A DNA stretch of 64,000 nucleotides from an uncultured Bacteroidales bacterium (GTDB lineage Bacteria > Bacteroidota > Bacteroidia > Bacteroidales > Paludibacteraceae): assembly GCA_902800215.1 (NCBI GenBank), contig CADCDS010000008.1:1-64000 (forward strand). Direction: 5' to 3'. How positions within the stretch are numbered: the stretch's first letter is position 1; every line of letters begins with the position of its first letter. Both the position numbers and the translations under genes were made by a program. The notes beneath the pieces were generated by a model. The model saw only the letters and a program-made list of their open reading frames with translations, ran no database searches and was not told the origin of the DNA. Shown in pieces: positions 50,312 through 57,283 of this stretch.

Positions 50312-53029
50312 ATGAGAAAAGTTCTTACTTTGAGCTTGTGTCTTTTTGCGGCGGTTAGTCTGTTCGCCCAGGCACAAAAAGTGACAGGTATGGTCATCGA
50401 TGCCAAGACCCAGGAACCCCTCATCGGTGTGACGATCTTGGAACTCGGTACCACCAATGGTATTGTCACGGACATTGACGGTAACTTCACCCTCTCGGTG
50501 CAACCGAATGCGAAGTTACAGTTGACGTATGTCGGTTACCACCCGCTGGAGATCTTAGCGAGTAAAAGTAACTACGGTATCATTCCGATGGAGCCGGAAG
50601 CGATTGCATTGGAAGACGTAACGATCACGGGTCAGATGGCTCGTACGCAGCAGACGCCGGTGGCTGTCAGTCAAGTGACTGCCCTCGAGATCGAAGAGCG
50701 TCTGGCAGGCCAGGAGTTTCCGGAAGTACTGAAGAACACCCCGGGTGTACATGCCAACGGTCAAGGTGGCGGTTGGGGTGACTCCGAGATCTGGATGCGT
50801 GGTTTTGATAACACCAATGTAGCGACGATGATCAACGGTGTGCCGATGAACGATATGGAAGGCGGAACCGTCTATTGGTCCAACTGGCAAGGCCTCAGCG
50901 ACGTCACCTCCGTCATCCAGACCCAACGTGGCATGGGTGCATCCAAACTGTCCGCTCCCTCTGTCGGTGGTACGATCAACATCGTCACCCGTGGTATCGA
51001 CGCCAAGAAAGGCGGATTCCTCAGTTACGCCATGGGTAACAACGGTTATAACAAAGTGGCCTTCTCCGTCAGCACCGGTCTCATGAAGAACGGTTGGGCG
51101 ATCACGGTCCTCGGTAGCCGCACCTGGGGTGACGGTTACATCCAGGGAACCGGATTCGTCGGATACAGTTATTTCGCCAATATCTCCAAGCGTATCAACG
51201 AGAACCATCAGCTCAGTCTCTCCGGTTTCGGTGCGCCGCAGCACCACTGGACCCGTCCTTCGGGTTCGTCGGGTGCGTTGACACTCGCTGAGTGGAACCG
51301 CGTAGCACAGTACATGCCCAGCGGCATGGATCGTCGCCAATACAACCCGTCTTACGGTATCGACAAACGCGGTGATCAGGCGGGTACCAACTACAACCAG
51401 TACCACAAACCGCAGATCAGCCTCAACCATATTTGGCAGATCGATGATAACAGTTCTCTCTCCACCACCGCCTACGTCTCCATCGGTCGTGGTTTCGGTC
51501 GTACTGCCGAGAACGGTCTCAACTCAACTTATAGTTACAGTGACCTCACCCGTGGTGCGTACAACGGTGTTGTAACCACTACCTTCCGTGATGAGACCAC
51601 CGGTATGTTCGACTACGGCATGGTGCAGGACATCAACGCTGCATCCGAATACGGATCGGAACTCGTCATCTGCGAGAACCGGAACTATCATAACTGGGTA
51701 GGACTCGTCTCCACCTATGACAAGAAATGGTTTGACTGCCTGGAGATGACCGCCGGTGTCGATGTACGCTGGTACCAGGGTATTCACCAGGCCGTGATAT
51801 CTGACCTCTTCGGCGGCAGTTACTATGTGGATGCTACCCGTCAGAGTGTGTTGGCGGAGAACAACCCCAAACGCAACGATGACGCATGGGTGTACGAGAA
51901 ACTGGGTGTAGGTGACATCGCTTACCGTGACTACACCGGAACGATCGTGCAGGAAGGTGTGTTCGGTAGCCTCGAGTACAGCAAGAATAACCTCTCTGCG
52001 TTCATCAACGGATCGCTGAGTTTCAATCATAACTGGCGTACCGACCGCTATTACTACGACAACGTCACCGCCCGTGACTCCGTAGTGCGCATCGGTGGAA
52101 CGGTCAAAGCCGGTGTGAACTACAAGTTCGCTAAGTATCATAACGTCTTCCTCAATGCCGGTTTCATCAGCCGGGCACCGAAATACCAGGCGATCTACAT
52201 GTCTGTCAGCACCTCGAATGCCATCAACAACGAGGCCAAGAACGAGAAGATCGCTTCCGTCGAACTCGGTTACGGCTTTGAGAACCAGTACGCTTCCATC
52301 CACGTCAACGGTTATTTCACCGAATGGATGGATAAGACCATGACCAAGTACGGTAACCTCTCCGATCCTGATCAGACCCAGTATTACATGAACATGACCG
52401 GTGTCAGTGCCCGTCACATGGGTCTTGAGTTTGAAGCCAAAGCACGTCCTACCAAATGGCTCGAATTAAGTGCCATGGTATCGCTTGGTGACTGGAAATG
52501 GGACAGCGACTCCGTTATCGGTCGTGCTTACGACGAACACGGTTTTGCCATGACGGCTGACGGTCAGCGTACCGAGATCGGTGCCGATGACCACGCTTGG
52601 GCCATCATCAACATGAAGGGTATCCACGTCGGCGGTCAGGCGCAGACGACCGCTAACTTCGGTATCCTCTTCAAACCGTTCAAAGGCTTCCGCATCGGCG
52701 GTGAATATACGCTGTACGATCGTAACTACAGTTACTACTCTTTCTCGGGTTCGAACCTCAACCTCGGTAAGAAGATGAACATCGTAGAACCGTACCGCTG
52801 CGGTCTGGGTGGTTCCCTCGACCTCCGTGCCAGCTACTCCTTCGACATGGGTCCGCTTCGTGCTACCATCCGGGGTAACGTCACCAACGTGCTTAACCAG
52901 TACTACATCGAGAAAGCATGGTCGGCGAATACCGCAACACAAACCGTTTCCGAGAATACGAAGGATAACATCTATTTCTTCTATAACAAAGGACGGCAGT
53001 GGAACATCAGTCTCAAATTGCAATTCTGA
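50312..53029 (+). CDS. TonB-dependent receptor with carboxypeptidase-regulatory-like domain
   Basis: A 905-residue outer membrane active transporter. Signal peptide (LTLSLCLFAAVSLFAQAQ), an N-terminal CarboxypepD_reg-like domain (about 22-95; VTGMVIDAKTQEPLIGVTI), a plug (about 105-235; PEVLKNTPGVHANGQGGGWGDSEIWMRGF and VGGTINIVTRG) and a 22-strand barrel ending NISLKLQF. Energised by TonB-ExbBD. No SusD follows, so this is not a SusC-type glycan pair. The gene lies 24 bp after the S1/P1 nuclease and is followed by an anchor-J lipoprotein, pointing to uptake of nucleic-acid breakdown products; the substrate is inferred from neighbours only. Confidence 0.94.
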   Translation: MRKVLTLSLCLFAAVSLFAQAQKVTGMVIDAKTQEPLIGVTILELGTTNGIVTDIDGNFTLSVQPNAKLQLTYVGYHPLEILASKSNYGIIPMEPEAIALEDVTITGQMARTQQTPVAVSQVTALEIEERLAGQEFPEVLKNTPGVHANGQGGGWGDSEIWMRGFDNTNVATMINGVPMNDMEGGTVYWSNWQGLSDVTSVIQTQRGMGASKLSAPSVGGTINIVTRGIDAKKGGFLSYAMGNNGYNKVAFSVSTGLMKNGWAITVLGSRTWGDGYIQGTGFVGYSYFANISKRINENHQLSLSGFGAPQHHWTRPSGSSGALTLAEWNRVAQYMPSGMDRRQYNPSYGIDKRGDQAGTNYNQYHKPQISLNHIWQIDDNSSLSTTAYVSIGRGFGRTAENGLNSTYSYSDLTRGAYNGVVTTTFRDETTGMFDYGMVQDINAASEYGSELVICENRNYHNWVGLVSTYDKKWFDCLEMTAGVDVRWYQGIHQAVISDLFGGSYYVDATRQSVLAENNPKRNDDAWVYEKLGVGDIAYRDYTGTIVQEGVFGSLEYSKNNLSAFINGSLSFNHNWRTDRYYYDNVTARDSVVRIGGTVKAGVNYKFAKYHNVFLNAGFISRAPKYQAIYMSVSTSNAINNEAKNEKIASVELGYGFENQYASIHVNGYFTEWMDKTMTKYGNLSDPDQTQYYMNMTGVSARHMGLEFEAKARPTKWLELSAMVSLGDWKWDSDSVIGRAYDEHGFAMTADGQRTEIGADDHAWAIINMKGIHVGGQAQTTANFGILFKPFKGFRIGGEYTLYDRNYSYYSFSGSNLNLGKKMNIVEPYRCGLGGSLDLRASYSFDMGPLRATIRGNVTNVLNQYYIEKAWSANTATQTVSENTKDNIYFFYNKGRQWNISLKLQF

Positions 53030-53031
53030 TT

Positions 53032-53065
53032 CGTAATAACGTCATAACGTAATAACGTCATAACG
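53032..53065. repeat. GTCATAACGTAATAACG word repeat
   Basis: ATAACGT repeated four times in the spacer between the TonB receptor and the lipoprotein gene. Confidence 0.8.
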
Positions 53066-53080
53066 AAAAAAACAACCATT

Positions 53081-54481
53081 ATGAAAAAGATATATTTATT
53101 CAGCCTTGCCGCTTTAACGTTAGGACTGACGGCATGCGATAATTATTTCGACGATAAGTACCTCGATAACGGGGATCCGCAGATCTCGGTGGTGAAGACG
53201 ATCGATTACACCCTCACTTCCGATGATTACAAGACGATCGCCGATAACAAGGTCAATAAGAAATATGCGGCGAACCTCGACTCGATCAACGAGACCGAGA
53301 TCTACTCCACCTCGCTGGCTGCTGTAGGAGAGAAACGCTGCTTCAACGACATGGCTTCGGCTGATATGTACGTGCCGGCGTATATCTACAATAAGTATCC
53401 GCAGTTTGATGCCGGTTCGACTTGTAACATCACTTATCTCACCGATGAAGGTCAACCGCTCTATCTGGAGCTCTTTAACCAGACTATCCAGTACGAACTC
53501 AAGGCCAAAGACTATAAGTCCATCTACGGCGATGAGACCAATTACCTGACCCCGGACAACGAGGATCTGGTGACGAATTTCCTGCCGATGGTGGACGATG
53601 ACTACCTCTGCGGTGCGAAGTATAACTTCGCCGAAGTGGTAGGAGGTCCCGTTTCCGTCAAGGAAGTGCTTTACATCTACAAAGACGGTGTCGTTTGGCA
53701 GGTTTATTCCTCGGCTGATGTGAACGCACAGATCCTTCCGGCCGCAGCGAACGGTCAGGCGGAGAAATGGCTCGCTAACACCTACCCCTATGCCGTTACC
53801 GATCAGGTAGTGGTCCTCATGACCTATGATAGCAAAACCAAGTTCTATGTTGCTACCGAATATACCTTCAACGGTGAGACATGGAACGCTACCACCGGTA
53901 TCATCGAAGAGACCATGTCCTTCATGCTCGGTGAAGGTTGGGCCGCTAACCTCTCTACCTACTACAAACAGGCAGTAGCAGGCGAAGGAAACATGGGTAA
54001 GATCCAACTCTTCCATTATGACCTCGAAGACGGTATATCCTATATCTGGCGTTTCGACAACCTCTACGGTATGCGTGGTTCAGCGTATGTAGGCGGTCCT
54101 CACTACGGCGAAGGATGGTTCGTCACGCCGAAGATCAAACTGAAGAACGCTACGGCTCCGGCTCTCTCCTTCGACCATGCACTCAACTATGGTCCGCTCG
54201 ATGAGACCCGTGAACAGCAAGTCACCGTTTGGGTTTCTACCGACTTCACCGATGACGTACATTCCGCTACCTGGACCCAACTGCCGTGGAACGAATGGAA
54301 CGGTGAGACCGGTGTGCCCGATGCCAACAGCTGGACCTATTACAACTCCGGCCGCATGGATCTGAGTGCATGGAACAACCAGACGATCTACATCGGTTTC
54401 TGCTACAAGACCGAAGCCGGTCAGACCTGTCCGACCTGGGAGGTAAAGAACATCCTTGTAAACGAACCGGAAGAGGAATAA
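53081..54481 (+). CDS. Lipoprotein with C-terminal choice-of-anchor J domain
   Basis: A 466-residue surface or periplasmic lipoprotein: signal MKKIYLFSLAALTLGLTAC with Cys19 as lipidation site. The N-terminal 290 residues contain unrecognised beta-rich sequence; the last 160 residues (LSTYYKQAVAGEGNMGKIQLFHYDLEDGISYIWR to the end) match the choice-of-anchor J/cleaved-adhesin beta-sandwich (ALSFDHALNYG, VTVWVSTDFTDDV, YIGFCYKTEAGQTCPTWEVKNI). It sits right behind the TonB receptor, where a SusD-like binding lipoprotein would be, so it is a candidate surface binder for the same substrate. Confidence 0.85.
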   Translation: MKKIYLFSLAALTLGLTACDNYFDDKYLDNGDPQISVVKTIDYTLTSDDYKTIADNKVNKKYAANLDSINETEIYSTSLAAVGEKRCFNDMASADMYVPAYIYNKYPQFDAGSTCNITYLTDEGQPLYLELFNQTIQYELKAKDYKSIYGDETNYLTPDNEDLVTNFLPMVDDDYLCGAKYNFAEVVGGPVSVKEVLYIYKDGVVWQVYSSADVNAQILPAAANGQAEKWLANTYPYAVTDQVVVLMTYDSKTKFYVATEYTFNGETWNATTGIIEETMSFMLGEGWAANLSTYYKQAVAGEGNMGKIQLFHYDLEDGISYIWRFDNLYGMRGSAYVGGPHYGEGWFVTPKIKLKNATAPALSFDHALNYGPLDETREQQVTVWVSTDFTDDVHSATWTQLPWNEWNGETGVPDANSWTYYNSGRMDLSAWNNQTIYIGFCYKTEAGQTCPTWEVKNILVNEPEEE

Positions 54482-54512
54482 AGGCTAACAGCTAAAGGCT
54501 AATGGCTAAAGT
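54481..54512. repeat. GCTAAAGGCTAATGGC word repeat forming a start codon
   Basis: AGGCTAACAGCTAAAGGCTA-type words; the ATG of the DUF5020 gene (54502) is one of the repeat words (CTAATGGCTAA). Confidence 0.85.
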
Positions 54513-55272
54513 CAAATACATAATAGTAGGTTTATGCTTGCTTGCGCTTAATGCGCAGGCAGGCACGAACTTGCAGATCTATTACGACTTCGGGTCGTTG
54601 GGTACGGCGTGTGCGAATCAGCGCTCACCGCGTGTCACCACGACGTTGGAACTCTTCTACCCGGACTCCTGGGGTAACACCTTCATGTTCGTCGATCTCG
54701 ACTATGCCATCCATCCCAACGACCCCAAGAACACACCGTTCATGGCGTATATGGAGGTCGCTCGGTGTCTTAACTTCTGGCAGAAAACGGCAGCCAAAGA
54801 CCTCAGCATCCAGGTCGAGTACAACGGTGGACTCGGTATCTACAAAGACGGTGCTGGAGACCTAAGAGGGTACGGTATCAACCATGCGGCGCTTGTCGGT
54901 CTCAACTACTGTCTCCATACACCCGATTACAAGAATATCTTTAATCTCGAACTGCTGTACAAATATATCGTCGATGACTTTAACGGCATTCATAACTCCG
55001 TGCCGCTGCAGTTCACCTTCGTATGGGGATGCGACGATTTCTGTACCGCTCCCGGTTTACGTTTCTCCGGTTTCCTCGATATTTGGGGACAAAAAAACGC
55101 CGGTGGTCAGTCCTTCGTGATGATCTCCGAACCCCAATTATGGTACAACGTCGGACGCTGGTTTAAGTGTCCGAACCTGAACATCGGCACCGAGATCGAG
55201 TTCAGCTATAATTTCTCGGGTTCGGGATTTATGGTGAACCCGTGTTTGGGTATCAAATGGAACTTTGACTAA
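54502..55272 (+). CDS. DUF5020 family, Tsx-like nucleoside channel
   Basis: A 256-residue outer membrane barrel with signal peptide (VKYIIVGLCLLALNAQA). The motif TNLQIYYDFGS at the mature N terminus and the 12-strand pattern up to GSGFMVNPCLGIKWNF fit DUF5020, which resembles the nucleoside-specific channel Tsx. Four cysteines are present, unusual for a porin. The start codon and first three codons lie in a GGCTAA word repeat. Last gene of the operon, closed by the terminator at 55276-55306. With the nuclease upstream it would let released nucleosides cross the outer membrane. Confidence 0.78.
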   Translation: MAKVKYIIVGLCLLALNAQAGTNLQIYYDFGSLGTACANQRSPRVTTTLELFYPDSWGNTFMFVDLDYAIHPNDPKNTPFMAYMEVARCLNFWQKTAAKDLSIQVEYNGGLGIYKDGAGDLRGYGINHAALVGLNYCLHTPDYKNIFNLELLYKYIVDDFNGIHNSVPLQFTFVWGCDDFCTAPGLRFSGFLDIWGQKNAGGQSFVMISEPQLWYNVGRWFKCPNLNIGTEIEFSYNFSGSGFMVNPCLGIKWNFD

Positions 55273-55275
55273 AAC

Positions 55276-55306
55276 AAAAAGGGCTGCCCAACCGGACAGC
55301 CCTTTT
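55276..55306. terminator. Bidirectional terminator
   Basis: AAAAAGGGCTG / CAGCCCTTTT stem with CCCAACCGGA loop region, between the convergent DUF5020 and DUF4301 genes. Confidence 0.88.
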
Positions 55307-55351
55307 CAAACTTTCAAACAAAGTCCGAAGGACTCAAACCTTCAAACCTTT
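55305..55351. repeat. TTTCAAAC/CTTCAAAC word repeat
   Basis: TTTCAAACTTTCAAAC followed by CAAACCTTCAAACC around an inverted AGTCCGAAGGACT, reaching the DUF4301 stop. Confidence 0.75.
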
Positions 55352-56711
55352 ACTGATGCTGCTCTCTAAGCAGATCATTCACCGTCTTCACCGGATTGAA
55401 GGTCGATACCGGTACTTCCACGAAGATCGTGTTCCATTTGCTCATCGCGCCGTTCCACAGACCCGGTAACTCGAGTGCCAGCAGTTCCTTACCGTCCTTA
55501 CTCTTATTCGAGATAAAGCCCGTCTGCGGATCTACGTACTGCGGCAGATCAAACGGTTTACCCTCATAGTCCTTGATTGCACAAACGAGGTCCACCGGAT
55601 TGAAGTGGGTACTCTGCGCCATCAAAGCCGGATCACTGATCTGCGTACTCTCCAGAATCTGATAACTGATACTGCCGTCTGCTTCACGAACCAAGAACGG
55701 ACCACCACCGGGTTCTCCTGTGTTCTTAACCACACCGCATACACGGATAGGACGGTTCAGTTTCGCACGTTCTTCGTCACTCAGATTCGGATTCTTCAGT
55801 GCCTCAAACACCCGTTTCTGCTCAGTCACTAATACACCGGCAAGGATCTGTTTGTAACGCACCGTGTCTTTCTTGAGACGATCCGGTACCACGTTATCAA
55901 TGTTCTTGATGAAGACGATGTCTGCGTCCTGTTGGTTCAGGTTCTCGATCAGCGCACCGTGACCACCCGGACGGAAGAGCAACTTACCGTCCTTCGTTCT
56001 AAACGGCGTACCGTCTGGATTAGCGGCGATCGTATCGGTGCTCGGTAACTGCTCCGAGAAAGTAACGTCATACTTCACGTTGTATTTCTCTTCGAACTTC
56101 TTCAGGTTCTCTGCGATATGATGACGGAACAGCGGCAGATGATCATGACTGACCGTGAAATGCAGATAAACAACCGGCTTTTCGCCATTCTTCTCTTCGC
56201 CTTTGCAATACAAGGCACCCTCTACAAGGTGCTCCAACGCCGGCGTACGTGCGCCGTCACGGTATTTATGGAACAGCAGCAAACCCTTCGGTAGTTCACC
56301 GTAATGCATATCGTTCAGCAGGTAACGAACCGCTTCCTGACCTTCCTTACCGGCTAACTCCGGACCAAAAGCAAAACAATCCTTGTGCGCCAGGAACTCC
56401 TCGATGAACGGCGTCTCAATACCGTCCTCCAGGTACTGGAACAGGTTCTTGAACATACGGCTGGCAGCACCCGATGCCGGAACGAACTTGAGGATCTTAT
56501 GTCCCTCTTCCAGATACTGCTGCCATGCAGCGATATACTCTTCCTGCTCCGCACGTTTCGGTGCTAAGATACCCTGCTTCGTCGAAGCCGGTGCTACGAT
56601 GTCTAACTCAGGAAAACCGTTCTTGAAGCACTCCAACTGTGCCTCTGCTTTTTCCACAGAAATGCCCCGAGCCGCTAATTGCTCAAGGTCTTGTGCACTA
56701 AAATTGTTCAT
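55350..56711 (-). CDS. DUF4301 family protein
   Basis: A 453-residue cytoplasmic protein of the Bacteroidales family DUF4301, function unproven. It shows KFVPASGAASRMFKNLFQYL (about 75-95), FRPGGHGALIENLNQQDADIVFIKNIDNV (about 247-275) and GGGPFLV. The glycine-rich loop and GHGALIENL...DAD pattern resemble nucleotidyltransferase-fold enzymes (sugar-1-phosphate or mannose-type), which is only a resemblance. Monocistronic, with a clear promoter at 56743-56774 and a shared terminator downstream. Confidence 0.9.
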   Translation of the reverse strand: MNNFSAQDLEQLAARGISVEKAEAQLECFKNGFPELDIVAPASTKQGILAPKRAEQEEYIAAWQQYLEEGHKILKFVPASGAASRMFKNLFQYLEDGIETPFIEEFLAHKDCFAFGPELAGKEGQEAVRYLLNDMHYGELPKGLLLFHKYRDGARTPALEHLVEGALYCKGEEKNGEKPVVYLHFTVSHDHLPLFRHHIAENLKKFEEKYNVKYDVTFSEQLPSTDTIAANPDGTPFRTKDGKLLFRPGGHGALIENLNQQDADIVFIKNIDNVVPDRLKKDTVRYKQILAGVLVTEQKRVFEALKNPNLSDEERAKLNRPIRVCGVVKNTGEPGGGPFLVREADGSISYQILESTQISDPALMAQSTHFNPVDLVCAIKDYEGKPFDLPQYVDPQTGFISNKSKDGKELLALELPGLWNGAMSKWNTIFVEVPVSTFNPVKTVNDLLREQHQ

Positions 56712-56742
56712 GATACTCGCGATTTAAAATCCAAATTTGCTG

Positions 56743-56774
56743 CAAAGATACTGCTTTTTTCTGATATATGCAAG
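56743..56774 (-). promoter_or_regulatory. Promoter of the DUF4301 gene
   Basis: Minus strand: CTTG at 56771-56774, 20-nt spacer beginning CATATATC, TATCTTTG at 56743-56750. Confidence 0.85.
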
Positions 56775-57199
56775 AATTTGGGGGCTTTTTTTTATTTGGG
56801 GGCTTTTTTTATTCTTTTCTCTCATCCTTTTGCGCCTAAGAGCGGATAACCATTAGGCAGATTAGCTTATCCGTGTCCTATCTCCGCGATAGGACGTTAT
56901 TCGACCCTCGCGTCCGCCGCTTTTCGTGAATTGGGGTCCCCAAATAATTTACAATTTTTTGGGAAAGCGTAGCGCAAGGCATAGCGTAATTGAGCAGCGG
57001 TGCTGCGAATCACGCGAGCCTTAGCGCAAGCGCGCCGCCCTGCCCGCTCGGTCTCAATGCGGATGTGGGCTCCGTGGCGTGTTCAGTGCGCGCGATTTCT
57101 ATGAGCGCATATCTGCCCACCTGCCCACCTCTTTGTCCATTTCCAGAGATTGTATCCTGGGTCATTTATAACCGTTTTTCCAGAAATCTGCACTTTTTT
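56775..57199. other. Noncoding stretch at the edge of the defence operon
   Basis: No gene supported. It contains adjacent hairpins (56842-56895: CGGATAA / TTATCCG, then GTCCTATC-TCCGC-GATAGGAC) and a GC-rich stretch (about 56950-57110) unlike the neighbouring DNA, with repeated AGCG(C/T)AA words. It could be an island boundary or a remnant of a lost gene. Confidence 0.5.
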
Positions 57200-57231
57200 C
57201 TTGCATATATGCGAAAAAATTTGTAACTTTG
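57200..57231 (+). promoter_or_regulatory. Promoter of the McrBC operon
   Basis: CTTG at 57200-57203, 20-nt spacer beginning CATATATGC, TAACTTTG at 57224-57231, about 45 nt before the transcribed start codon. Confidence 0.82.
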
Positions 57232-57283
57232 CGCACTTTTTGTGTGCAAAGGCACTAACAAACGCTAAAAACAACACCACAAT

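Noticed and set aside
50555-52417. Two long minus-strand frames (291 and 297 codons)
   Set aside because: Antisense to the TonB receptor gene, no motifs.
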